Made by a program: the position numbers and the translations under genes. From Hyperoplus lanceolatus (taxonomy: Eukaryota > Chordata > Actinopteri > Uranoscopiformes > Ammodytidae): a stretch of 64,000 nucleotides of DNA. This document shows positions 31,548-42,360 of this stretch, one piece after another. How positions within the stretch are numbered: the first letter of the stretch is position 1; every line of letters begins with the position of its first letter. The notes beneath the pieces are model-generated. The model saw only the letters and a program-made list of their open reading frames with translations. It ran no database searches and was not told where the DNA came from. Location of the stretch: positions 22,097,001 to 22,161,000 of the forward strand of contig CM049398.1 of the NCBI GenBank assembly GCA_026929865.2. Direction: 5' to 3'.

Positions 31548-32561
31548 ATGCCACAGATGCCACAAGCATTGAGGGAGCGTGCAATTGGCATGCTGACAGC
31601 AGGAATGTCAACCAGATCTGTTGCTCGTGCATTGAATGTTCATTTCTCCACCATAAGCCGTCTCCAAAGGCGTTTCAGAGAATATGGCAGTACATCCAAC
31701 AGGCCTCACAACCGCAGCCCACGTGTAACCACACCAGCCCCGGACCTCCACATCCAGCAGTTTCACCTCCAAGATCGTCTGAGACCAGCCATTGAGACAG
31801 CTGCTGAAACAATTGGTTTGCATAACCAAACAATTTCTGCACAAACTGTCAGAAACCGTCTCAGGGAAGCTCAACTGCATGCTCGTCGTCCTCATTGGGG
31901 TCTTGACCTGACTCCAGCTCCTCGCCGTAACAGACTTGAGTGGGCAAATGCTCACATTCGATGGCGTCTGGCACGTTGGAGAGGTGTTCTCTTCACGGAT
32001 GAATCTCGGTTTACATTGTTCAGGGCAGATGGCAGACAGCGTGTGTGGCGTCGTGTGGGTGAGCGCTTTGCTGATGTCAATGTTGTGGATCGAGTGGCCC
32101 ATGGTGGTGGTGGGGTTATGGTATGGGCAGGCATCTGTTATGGACAAAGAACACAGGTGCATTTTATTGATGGTATTTTGAATGCACAGAGATACCGTGA
32201 TGAGATCCTGAGGCCCATTGTTGTGCCATACATCCATGAACATCACCTCACGTTTCAGCAAGATAATGCACGGCCCCATGTTGCAAGGATCTGTACACAA
32301 TTCTTGGAAGCTGAAAATGTCCCAGTTCTTGCATGGCCAGCATACTCACCGGACATGTCACCCATTGAGCATGTTTGGGATGTGCTTGACCGGCGTATAC
32401 GACAGCGTGCACCACTTCCCACTAATATCCAGCAACTTTGCACAGCCATTGAAGAGGAGTGGACCAACATTCCACAGGCCACAATTGACAATCTGCTATA
32501 CTCTATTCGAAGAAGATGTGTTGCACTGCATGAGGCAAATGGTGGTCACACCAGATACTGA
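31548..32561 (+). CDS. Tc1/mariner DD34E transposase, full length
   Basis: A 337-residue protein that cuts and re-inserts Tc1-family DNA at TA sites in the nucleus. The ATG at 31548 (MPQMPQALRERAIG) is chosen because it matches the family start; an in-frame extension upstream has no ATG. Residues 1-45 form the first helix-turn-helix, with a second DNA-binding region at about 65-115. The catalytic residues are all present: Asp 151 in FTDESRF, Asp 239 in QQDNARPH and Glu 274 in SPIEHVWD, with exactly 34 residues between the second and third. The Gly-rich segment AHGGGGVMVW (185-194) is also kept. The linker between the DNA-binding parts reads NRSPRV where the other two copies have GRPR or RRPR, which could weaken DNA contact. 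It looks functional by sequence; activity cannot be judged here. Confidence 0.95.
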   Translation: MPQMPQALRERAIGMLTAGMSTRSVARALNVHFSTISRLQRRFREYGSTSNRPHNRSPRVTTPAPDLHIQQFHLQDRLRPAIETAAETIGLHNQTISAQTVRNRLREAQLHARRPHWGLDLTPAPRRNRLEWANAHIRWRLARWRGVLFTDESRFTLFRADGRQRVWRRVGERFADVNVVDRVAHGGGGVMVWAGICYGQRTQVHFIDGILNAQRYRDEILRPIVVPYIHEHHLTFQQDNARPHVARICTQFLEAENVPVLAWPAYSPDMSPIEHVWDVLDRRIRQRAPLPTNIQQLCTAIEEEWTNIPQATIDNLLYSIRRRCVALHEANGGHTRY

Positions 32562-32844
32562 CTGGTTCTGAGTCCCCAGACCCACAATAAAGCAAAAAAA
32601 TGCACATTTCAGAGTGGCCTTTTATTGTGGACAGTCTAAGGCACACCTGTGCACTAATCATGATGTCAGATTAGCATCTTGATGTGGCACACCTGTGAGG
32701 TGGGATGGATTATCTCAGCAAAGCAGAAGTGCTCACAATCACACATTTAGACAGATTTGTGAACAATGTTTGAGAGAAATGGTAATATTGTGTATCTGGA
32801 ATGAATTTTAGATCTTTAAGTCCATCTCATGAAAAATGGGAGCA

Positions 32845-33772
32845 ATATGGAAGTAAATGAGTGTCATCGGATTTTGAAAATAAAAAGCCATTGAATTTTA
32901 AGCACTGAATATTTATGCATTGAAATAACGTATCTAAATTTTTTGCACCATTGAAATAATGTATCTGATTTTTTTGCCTCTGAATTACATTTTAAACAAC
33001 TAATTTTCACCTTTATTTTACAATGTTCTCAAACGTTAAAAAATTCAACATGCCAAATTCAACTGCAAAATCCCATGTATGAAATTCAGAGTAAAACTTT
33101 GGGGACCCAAGGAAGAGCAATCGATCATAGATGCTAGATCGCGTTCAAACAAAGAGAGCTAGTGGGAATATTAGCTTGTTGCCTTGGATACCCCTGACTG
33201 ATGCAGGAAGGCAAATCAGGTTTTAGCCATGTCAAACGGCAACGCAAGTAACAATGGTGCTTGGGTGAGTACAAACATGTTTCTAGGGAAGAATATAATG
33301 GCTAGCATATATATAGAAACGTGTTTGTACTCACCGAAGCACCATCGTTACTTGCATTGCCGTTTGACATGGCTAAAACCTGATTTGCCTTCCTGCATCA
33401 GTCAGGGGTATCCAAGGCAAAAAGCTAATATTCCCACTTGCTCTCTTTGTTGAATGCGATCTAGCATCTATGATCGATTGCTCTTCCTTGGGTCCCCAAA
33501 GTTTTACTCTGAATTTCATACATGGGATTTTGCAGTTGAATTTGGCACGTTAACGTTGAATATTTGATTTTGAATTTGAGAACATTGTAAAATAAAGGTG
33601 AAAATTAGTTGTTTAAAATGTAATGAGTTAAATTCAGAGGCAAAAAATTCAGATACATTATTTCAATGCTGCAAAAAATTCAGATACGTTATTTCAATGC
33701 ATAAATATTCAGTGCTTAAAATTCAATGGCTTTTTATTTTCAAAATCCGATGACACTCATTTACTTCCATAC
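32845..33772. mobile_element. Foldback (long inverted repeat) element in Tc1 copy 2
   Basis: A 928-bp sequence whose two halves are inverted copies of each other almost from end to end. It starts ATATGGAAGTAAATGAG and ends with the complement, with only a short unpaired centre at about 33287-33315. A 4-bp AGCA (32841-32844 and 33773-33776) may be the target duplication. It has no protein-coding content; the 74-codon frame inside arises from the palindrome. It lies in the right inverted repeat of Tc1 copy 2. Confidence 0.85.
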
Positions 33773-33829
33773 AGCAAAAACAAAAGTGTTGCGTTTATAT
33801 TTTTGTTGAGTGTATGTGCATGTTCTGTT

Positions 33830-35008
33830 GGTAACACTTTACAATAAGGTACACAAAATTGTAGTAGCTACTACATACCTACTACATAGATATGTGTTAC
33901 CTACTACATAGGCTTTTTTTGTGTTACCTACTATATAGGGTTTTTTTGTGTGCTACCTAACACATAGGGTTTTTTTTGTGCTACTTAACACATAAGTTTT
34001 TTTTTTGTGCTACCTAACACATAGGGGTTTTTTTGTGCTACCTAAAGGCCAGGACACACCGGCCCGATAATCGCCGTCGTAGAGTCGGGAGGGGGCGGGG
34101 ACACGAATCTGTTTGGTGTGTGCAGTGAAATCGGTCGTCGTAGATGTCATCGGGCTTCTTTTGGGCGGCGGGCAGTCTTTCAGTTGGAGCAATTTGATTT
34201 GTGGAGGGCTAGCGAATCAGTGAAGCCCGGAAGTGAGGCGGGTAGAACAAATAGCTAGCAACAGTTAGCCATCGTTTTAATGTGTTTGTTTGTTTCGTTC
34301 AGCGAGTACTCACATGCATCAACCCTTGTTGACTGCTCGACACCATGCTTGACACTCTCTGCTAAAAATGGTGCTCTTTATGGTCCATAAATATAAATAC
34401 GTATTTCTATCTATGTTTATGGTCTAGAGAGCCGTCCCATCATTTCCGGCTTCTGTATTTTTTCGGGCCACAATACAGATCAGCGCCGCCTGCTGTTATG
34501 GAGACATTACGTCCCTCACAAGCTCAGACCGTACGGAAAGTCAGCAGTCGGTTTGGTGTGTTCTTTGCACTTTTTCGGCCGCGACGGGAAGACTGGAGCT
34601 CCCTGAATCGGCAGTCTCCATTTTCGGGTAGTCGGACTGGTGTGTCCTGGCCTTAACACATAGGTTTTTTTTTGTGTTACCTAACACATAGGGTTTTTTT
34701 CTGTGTTACCTACTACATAGGGTTTTGTTGTGTTACCTACTACATAGGGTTTTTTGTGTTACCTACTACATAGGGTTTTTTTTCGTGTTACCTACTACAT
34801 AGGGGGTTTTTGTGCTACCTACTACATAGGGTTTTTTTGTTACCTAACACAAAAAAACCCTATGTGTTAGGTAGCACAAAAAACCCTATGTGTTAGGTAA
34901 CACAAATAAAAAAGCCTTATGTGTTAGGTAGCACAAAAAACCCTATGTAGTAGGGTAACACAAAAAAAAACCTTATGTGTTAGGTAGCACAAAAAAAACC
35001 TATGTGTT
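33830..35008. repeat. Tandem array A of a 28-30-bp T-rich unit
   Basis: The array starts with GGTAACACTTTACAATAAGG and then repeats a unit of the form TTACCTACTACATAGGG followed by T7-9 and GTG. CTACTACATAGG and CTAACACATAGG variants alternate. At about 34850 the orientation flips, so the remaining units to 35008 are reverse complements and the array can fold on itself. A Harbinger-like MITE (34046-34653) splits it. The opening motif resembles the ends of the GGTAAC element at 16.7 kb and is shared with array B, so both arrays probably derive from one non-autonomous repeat family. Confidence 0.85.
34046..34653. mobile_element. PIF/Harbinger-like MITE inside array A
   Basis: A 608-bp sequence with inverted ends AGGCCAGGACACACC and its complement (perfect over 15 bp), flanked by TAA on both sides (34043-34045 and 34654-34656). 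A TAA/TTA 3-bp duplication is the hallmark of PIF/Harbinger. It is CpG-rich compared with the array and has no coding capacity. Because it interrupts the tandem units it is younger than the array. Confidence 0.82.
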
Positions 35009-35117
35009 TTCTCAAACACCCACTCGCACAAACACACATGCGATACAGAAGCAGACAAATGCATTTGTAGCCAAATGAAGACCAGATGAAGAAGCCATGA
35101 GATACTGTTCACACATG

Positions 35118-35119
<2 letters not shown>

Positions 35120-35153
<34 letters not shown>
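35120..35153. repeat. (CA)n microsatellite
   Basis: About 17 CA units. Confidence 0.96.
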
Positions 35154-35156
<3 letters not shown>

Positions 35157-35929
35157 CTGAAGCCTGTGCCCAGCCACATCTCTATTTCGTTTCTCATTTT
35201 CTATAATCCCCCGTCCCTCTCTTTCATGCGCAAACTCAAACAGTCACACAGCAGGAGCAGCAGCACTGCTCCTTCATTACTGGGCTGTAAACGGCAGAAA
35301 TCTGTTTGGGCCTGGTTAACGTGCAATAAACCTCTGTTTTTCCATTCACCCCTCTCCTCCTTTTTTCTCTTTATGCGTAAACAAACAAAGTTGCTTTTGT
35401 TGACAGATGCTATCACTCACGCTTCGATGCCACACAGATTCACGGTGACTGGAGGATTACAATTTTGCTGGATTTAAGAGTAACAAAGCTCAGTATTCAT
35501 GGTTTGTATTTTTAAAATTAATTAAAAAAAATAGAATTTGAATGTTAACATCTGGTTGACAATATTGAATTTAACCTAAAATTGATTTGTGCATACATTT
35601 GAGGGCCCTGGTACACATTTAGCAGCTCATTTGCATTTTCTACCCATTTCTTTCTCAACCATATTATATTACGGAAAGCCCAATGGGAGCTGACCTCTTT
35701 GTGAAAGGACCCTTTTCACTATAACCTGTTGAAAGCACTGTCTATGCAGTGCCTAAATGGACTAACTAAATGAATGGGAAAATGAAATCCAGATGAAAAT
35801 GTTTTCAGAATTCGATGGATCTGCTCTTTTCAAAAAAAAGTTATTGGTCGATTAAATCTCAAAACTGTATCAATAAAAAAAGGGAAAGTAGAGATAGAAA
35901 ATGATGGTGCAGGGGAAAAACAGACAGAG

Positions 35930-35933
<4 letters not shown>

Positions 35934-35970
<37 letters not shown>
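35934..35970. repeat. (TG)n microsatellite
   Basis: About 18 TG units. Confidence 0.96.
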
Positions 35971-35974
<4 letters not shown>

Positions 35975-36094
35975 TTGATAGGAGAATTTGGCCCAAAGCA
36001 CAGTATGACCTCATTGCTCGCCTGATTTCTCAGCGTTCACAGTTTTACACAAGCAGGATCAGGTTAACTCAGAAGGCTAGGTTAGCGCACACCC

Positions 36095-36095
<1 letters not shown>

Positions 36096-36171
<76 letters not shown>
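36096..36171. repeat. (CA)n microsatellite
   Basis: About 38 uninterrupted CA units. Confidence 0.97.
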
Positions 36172-36172
<1 letters not shown>

Positions 36173-37299
36173 ATTCCACCACATCTTTCAACTGCTTCAG
36201 AAAGCTATTTTCCGAAGTTCAGACAAACCACAGACTAATTTGGGAGTACAATTCTGCGGCTGTCGACACATAAACAAACACACTTCTACGGCAGAAAAAC
36301 ATACTGTAAATGCATACGCATTGGCGCTGCAGAAAACACACAGTCCTAAGTGCAGCCAGATAAAGTCTTAGAACAACTATTACTTGCGGTGTGTGGTGTG
36401 GGATAAGTGCTGAGGAGTAATGACTTAAAATGACCTAAAACAAACAGCAGGCAGCAAAACAACACACAGGAAGAAGAATAAGCAAGTAAACTCTGGCATT
36501 AGAGGGGGAGGAAGGAGATGGAGGAAGAGGAACAGTAAGAAGAGGAGGAAGCAAAGGGATGCATTAGGTTACAACCTACTCTAAGTAGATGGTCTCATGG
36601 TCTTCAAGTTACCCTTGTTTGGAGGAAATGGAAGCTTATTCTATTAAGAAATGCATTTAATGCTAGACCACATAACTCACAACTCACACAACTAGCTTCT
36701 GTGAAACCTGAGCAATATTTTGATCAACCAATAATGTTCCGACCCAGATTAAACATATTGCACCAACCTTATTGGTGTGGAAAAAGAAAAAATAATTTTT
36801 GTCAACACACCATCAGTGCTGGGAGACCTAAAACGAACATCTTGTTTTGTGGCAAAGTTGCAGGTAGAAAAGCAAGAACAGCGACAACACATATAAAGCA
36901 AGAATTATAGCAACTTGGAATCGACTACAGAGACAGAAACAAGGGAATTAAAAAGTCTCGAATAAATGAGAGGGAAAAATACGAGAGGAGGAGGCACGTT
37001 GCCAAACGACCTACGGGATTTGAGGGGCCCTGTATTTCTCCCTTTGGCTCCTAAGGTGAGAACAAGAAACCCTCATGACCCTGACACAACTACACACACA
37101 CATGAAGGAACACTCAGTGCGAGCAGATGGTGGGATGGTGATAGGGCTGGCAGTCATGTTTACTTTGTGTTCATTGTAAAAAAAATTCTCTCCTTTCAGA
37201 CATTGCTGGTCGTGAGTGCTCTCCTGGTAGAGAGCTGGCAGTATTTGGTTATGGAATTTGTGCTTGTATGACTGGTGGATGTCAGAGTTCACATATGGA

Positions 37300-37404
<105 letters not shown>

Positions 37405-38016
37405 GTGAAACCTTGTAATGCAGACAAACTTTGACTGAAATAGTATGTACAAGATGAGTGTAAAGAGGAAGCAGATGACAGGTCCCAGTTGGTCATTATG
37501 AAACAAATAACCCATCACGTCAAGAGAAGGCAGAGCCAGCTGGACAGCTTCCCAGGCTGGAGATGTGCTTACCGAGGTAAGACACAGCCGGAGAAAGCCA
37601 GTACAACTCAGGGGGAGGGTCAACTGCATGCAACACTACCACTGTAAAATTCTCCCCATCCATCATGGTTGGAGAAAAAAAGTACCACATTCTATGATTT
37701 AAGAAAGGGAAAACAGGAGACCTACAAGGCAAAGGAGAAGAATTAAGGGGAAGCTTATTCTACTGCACTGTTTTTCTTTATGGTGTGTCATAAAGGTAAT
37801 GTATAATGCAAAAAGTAACTTCACTAGAAGCTACATCTTAATATCTGCTTATCCTTACTTTCCCTTCTTAGATAGCATTCTAAATAGAATAGACAGATAT
37901 ACCAGATAGCATTCACACCCACACACAGAGAGAAGCATGAATGACTATGGGGTAACACTTTACAATAAGGTACACAAAATTGTAGTACCTACTACATAAA
38001 TATGTGTTACCCACTA

Positions 38017-39996
38017 AGATGAAGGTTGTCTCTGGTAAGAAAAGATCTCCTTGGAGAAATGCCCCGCAGGTCAGAATAGAAAAAAGAGAGTGCCGTAAAG
38101 CGGAACGCAGGTGGCGAAAAACAAATCTCCAGGTTCATTATGACATCTTCAAAGAGAAACTTTGCACTTTTAACTCAGAGATGAAAAGTGCAAGGCAGTT
38201 TTTCTTTTCTGACATCATCACTAAAAACAACAACAATGCACGTGCCCTGTTTGCTACTGTCGACAGATTAACAAACCCTCCTGTGTCAGTAGCGTCTGAT
38301 CATCTCTCCACGTGGGCCTGCAATGAATTTGCCTCCTTCTTTACTGAGAAAATTCACAAAATTAGTCAAGCTGTCACTGCATCAATACAAAGTTCAACAT
38401 ATGTGTCATCGCTATTCCCACTTAAAATCAATCCAAATGCAATGACACAATTTTATCTGATAAACCACAAAAACCTGGAGGACATTATACAACACCTGAA
38501 CTCCTCCTCCTGTTGCCTTGACATTCTTCCCACAGGCTTCTTTAAAACTGTTTTTAGCTGTATGGCCTCAGATGTTCTACAAATTGTCAACATGTCCCTT
38601 CGGACAGGTGTATTCCCACAGGCCCTGAAAACAGCAGTCATCAAGCCACTCCTAAAAAAGAACAATCTAGATACATCGCTCATGAACAATTATAGGCCCA
38701 TATCTAACCTACCATTTTTAAGCAAAATCATTGAAAAAGCTGTTTATCAACAGCTAAATAACTACTTAGCAATGAACAACTGCTTTGATGTTTTCCAGTC
38801 AGGATTTCAACAACACCACAGCACTGAGACTGCTCTGGTTAAGGTCCTCAATGACATCCACTTAAATACAGACAGTGGCAAAAGTTCTGTTTTAGTTTTA
38901 CTGGATCTCAGTGCCGCTTTTGACACAGTTGACCACAGCATATTACTAGATCGACTAGCAAACTGGGTTGGACTCTCTGGAACTGTACTAAACTGTTTTG
39001 AATCCTACTTAAAGGACAGAGACTACTATGTGTCAATAGGCAATTTCAGATCTGAGCGGACACATATTGAATGCGGTGTCCCCCAAGGTTCCATTCTTGG
39101 GCCTCTTCTGTTTAACATCTACATGCTCCCACTAGCTCAGATTATGAATAAGAACAAATTATGCTACCATAATTATGCAGACGACAAACAAATTTACATA
39201 ACCATATCACCAGGATCCTACAGTCCGATACAAGCACTGAGTAAGTGCATTGAACAAATCAATGATTGGATGTGCCAATATTTCCTTCAATCAAACAACA
39301 ACAAAACTGAAGTAATTGTCTTTGGTGCCAAAGATGAACAATTAAAAGTCAGCGCACATCTTACATCTATTATGCTAGAAACCACACACCAAGCCAGAAA
39401 TCTTGGTGTTGTCATAGACTCCGACTTGAATTTCAAGAGACACATTAAATCAATTAATAAGTCAGCATACTACCACCCTTAAAAACATATCAATAATTAA
39501 AGGACTTATGTCTCAGCAAGATTTAGAAAAACTTGTCCATGCATTTATCTTTAGTAGACTTGACTACTGTAACAGTGTCCTTGCAGGCCTTCCAAAAAAA
39601 TCTATCAGACAGCTTCAGCTAATTCAGAACGCTGCTGCTCGAGTCCTCACAAGGACCAAAAAAGTGGATCACATTACCCCAGTTCTGAGGTCTTTACACT
39701 GGCTTCCTGTCACTCAAAGAATTTATTTCAAAATACTGATGTTGGTTTATAAAGCACGAAATGGTTTAGCGCCAAAATACATTACTGATCTGCTGATACG
39801 TTATGAACCTTCCAGAGCCCTTAGGTCGTCTGGGACAGGTTTACTTACAGTCCCAAGAGTTAGGACTGAACGAGGAGAAGCAGCTTTTAGTTTGTATGCA
39901 CCAAATATCTGGAACAAACTCCCAGAAAACTTGAGGTCTGCTGCAACCCTCAGTTCTTTTAAATCGAGTCTGAAGACTTTTCTGTTTCCATTTTAA
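38017..39996 (+). pseudogene. L2 ORF2 (reverse transcriptase), truncated, one frameshift
   Basis: The frame enters upstream of the reverse transcriptase in a Lys/Arg-rich linker (KRECRKAERRWRKT) and contains the complete RT domain: IKPLLKKNNLD, NNYRPISNLPFLSKIIEK, catalytic Asp in LLDLSAAFDTVDH (codon near 38904), GVPQGSILGPLLF and the YADD box (near 39174). A one-base change in a CCCTT stretch near 39478 breaks the frame. The C-terminal part (39508-39996) continues in another phase with HAFIFSRLDYCNSVLAGLP and the RTKKVDHITPVLRSLHWLP segment, ending at a natural stop. The apurinic endonuclease domain is missing because of the 5' truncation. With one lesion apart from the truncation, this is a fairly young copy. 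Confidence 0.92.
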
Positions 39997-40153
39997 CCTG
40001 TACTTTTTATTTAATTTAAATGTTTTACTTCTTTTCATTTGCTTTTAAATGTCTTCTAATGTGTTTTATGTATTTTAATCTTGCCCCTGTAAAGCACTTT
40101 GAGTGGCCTTGTGTTTGAATTGTGCTATATAAATAAACTTGCCTTGCCTTGCC
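38017..40153 (+). mobile_element. L2-clade LINE, 5'-truncated
   Basis: A non-LTR retrotransposon fragment of about 2.1 kb. It starts inside ORF2 between endonuclease and reverse transcriptase and ends in AAATAAACTTGCCTTGCC, the short TTGCC-repeat tail I associate with teleost L2 elements. The truncated 5' end is the usual outcome of target-primed reverse transcription. A target duplication is not clear because the insertion site is itself repetitive (CACTA before, TACTA after). Confidence 0.92.
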
Positions 40154-40807
40154 TACTACATAGGTTTTTTTGGTGTTACCTACTACATAGGGGTTTTTTG
40201 TGCTACCTAACACATAGGGTTTTTTTTTTGTTGTGCTACCAAACACATAGGTTTTTTTTATTGTGTTACCTACTACATAGGGTTTTTTTTTGTTGTGTGC
40301 TACCTAACACATAGTTTTTTTTTGTGTGCTACCTAACACATAGGGTTTTTTTTATTGTGTTACCTACTACATAAGTTTTTTTTTGTGCTACCTAACACAT
40401 AGGTTTTTTTATTGTGTTACCTACTACATAAGTTTTTTTTGTGCTACCTAACACATAGGTTTTTTTTATTGTGTTACCTACTACATAAGTTTTTTTTTGT
40501 GCTACCTAACACATAGGTTTTTTTTATTGTGTTACCTACTACATAAGTTTTTTTTGTGCTACCTAACACATAGGTTTTTTTTATTGTGTTACCTACTACA
40601 TAGGGTTTTTTTTTTGTTGTGTGCTACCTAACACATAGTTTTTTTGTGTGCTACCTAACACAGGGTTTTTTTTTGCTGTGTTACCAACTACATAAGTTTT
40701 TTTTGTGCTACCTAACACATAGGTTCATTCTCTAAACTGCAGCCTAAGATAAGTCAGGATGGTGAATCTTTTGTTAGGTAGCACACAAAAAAAACCTATG
40801 TAGTAGG

Positions 40808-40930
40808 CAGTGTTGCCACAGTTACTTTGAAAAAGTAATCAGATTACTGATTACTAGTTACTCCTTAAAATAGTAACTTAGTTACTTTACTGATACTAGG
40901 GTGACAGCAAAGACCAAAACAAAGACTAGC
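40808..40930. mobile_element. Partial hAT-like MITE end
   Basis: Begins CAGTGTTGCCACAGTTACTT and continues with alternating GTAATCAGATTAC-type palindromic motifs. I recall such ends from abundant vertebrate and fish hAT-like MITEs. I do not see the opposite end or a target duplication. Confidence 0.3.
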
Positions 40931-41324
40931 CTACACTAATGTTCAATCTATTATTGGCTGCTTTAAATACTTACATCCACAAAATATATTTTCTAATTTT
41001 GTCGTCAAAGATTTTGAAAATCTTTTAATGCCCACGGATAACTTGACTTTCAGTTGCCCCCCATCTCTTTTGGTAATATTGTCTTATTGAATATAGTTGA
41101 TCATAAAATGCATTGGTTTTGACATGTGTCTTTGTTTCTGTTGCCACATAAAATACTCATGTGATAGCAGGTCTCGGAGCCAAGGGATTACTGTTGAGTC
41201 TTGGCAAACAGCCTTTATGACCCTTAATTAGATCACAGCTATTACACGTCAGAGCAGAGAAAAAAGGAGAGGTTTAAATGTAAATGGTTTATGTGTGTCT
41301 GCACTAGCTAGACAAGCCACAGGG
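40931..41324. other. Non-coding DNA, nothing specific seen
   Basis: AT-rich sequence between array B and the next DNA element. No coding signal or bounded repeat seen. Confidence 0.4.
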
Positions 41325-41786
41325 TTAAGGCTCATTCCCACCTTACGTTAAATACGGATAGGGACCCTTTCGTCCGTTAGTGGGTCCGCAGGGAGCTTAC
41401 GAATCCGGAGCGCTACGGTCGAACCGGAGCAATCCCACCGGAAATCGAGGGGGTAGTATAGAGTATAGAGACAGAAGTCCAACCAATCGCGAAAAACGAC
41501 GAAGAAGAGAGAAGTAACTCCCGAAATCATGCCGAAAATAGACAAAAAAGAGAATAGTAACTTCAGAAAATCGACGAACCATTTTCTAGCTCTCTCATCG
41601 TAAAAACTAAAGAAAAAAACTCACAATTGATGTGTCGGTTTTCATTGAGTGATCTCACATGACACCACCACATACACTTTTTGTGCTTTTTTTGTGCCGA
41701 TGACACATAGCAAAATAATCTTCTTAAACATGCCATATAGCGATTTTCGATGCCGCTAATTTGCGACATGGCACTGCCCTCTAGAT

Positions 41787-42360
41787 CAGTGGTTCCCAAC
41801 CTTCTTTCCCTGAGGACCCCCGTGCCAGGGTCCAAGACAAGCAAGGCCCCCCCAACCCTAACTCCGACCCACATACACACAATAAAAGAATAGAGTGATT
41901 AATAACTTTTATTTGCAAAAAAAATAAACAGGTACTGATTTACACAGAGCTCCGTGGCTCTGTGTAAATCAGTATCTGCTTTTTCAAAAGCTTTTCTGAT
42001 GTCCGTGGATCTTCTTGATAGTGCCAATTGCTTCTTTCTCTCAAAATATTCTCGACTTTCACCAATAGTCTCGGGGTGTTTGGTCTCCTGGTGTCGTTTC
42101 AGTTTGCTTTGATTAGCTAGCTTCTCGCCACAAATGACGCATTCTGGCCGAAAACTGTCCTGTCCTTTCATAAAACCAAAATCGATTTATCTCTCGAGAT
42201 ATTGCTTTGTTGGATATACCTGTATAGGTAAAGGTTAAAAAAAAAAAAAAAAAAAAAAAAAATTCACATCACAACCTCAGCACAGACAAACTTGTGCGCC
42301 CCCCTTGCGATCTCTGGCGCCCCCTGTTGGGGGGCGCGGACCCCAGGTTGGGAACCACTG
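41787..42360 (-). mobile_element. hAT deletion derivative with perfect 8-bp duplication
   Basis: Inverted ends CAGTGGTTCCCAACCT and AGGTTGGGAACCACTG, perfect over 16 bp, with an exact 8-bp duplication CTCTAGAT (41779-41786 and 42361-42368). At 574 bp it has lost most of the transposase but keeps the N-terminal zinc finger on the minus strand. An A25 run lies at about 42238-42262. The intact ends and exact duplication indicate a young insertion. Confidence 0.93.
41899..42171 (-). pseudogene. BED zinc finger of a hAT transposase (ZBED-like), truncated
   Basis: A 90-residue frame from ATG at 42171 (MKGQDSFRPECVICGEK). It contains a BED-type zinc finger: Cys-x2-Cys in CVIC, then a spacer and LKRHQETKH with the paired His ligands. 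A helical Lys/Arg-rich stretch follows (ESREYFERKKQLALSRR). The arrangement matches the start of ZBED5/FAM200-type hAT transposases, which use the finger to bind element ends. The catalytic region and dimerisation domain are absent, so at most a DNA-binding peptide could be made. Confidence 0.72.

Larger units (their letters stand above)
31302..33812 (+). mobile_element. Tc1/mariner element, copy 2, with intact transposase
   Basis: TA-flanked (31300-31301 and 33813-33814) element of the same family as copy 1, starting CACTCAACAAAAATATAAAC. The transposase gene is open from start to stop. The ends are damaged. The left inverted repeat has lost about 60 bp and carries a small GTTCACA-repeat replacement near 31344-31370. 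The right inverted repeat is interrupted at 32844 by a 928-bp foldback element. Whether such ends can still be cut is doubtful, so the copy may supply transposase in trans more readily than it moves itself. Confidence 0.95.
37952..40806. repeat. Tandem array B of the same T-rich unit, split by an L2 LINE
   Basis: Starts with the same GGTAACACTTTACAATAAGG motif as array A and has one CTACTACATA unit before an L2 LINE interrupts it at about 38017. The array resumes at 40154 with some 20 units alternating between CTACTACATAGG and CTAACACATAGG types, each followed by T6-9 and GTG, so the higher-order period is about 57 bp. A last inverted unit lies at about 40775-40806. The strict alternation of two unit types is clearer here than in array A. 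Confidence 0.85.

Noticed and set aside
33229..33453. 74-codon frame also found at 57442-57666
   Set aside because: It runs through the palindromic centre of the foldback element, so the same peptide appears wherever the foldback does. It has no start context or family match.
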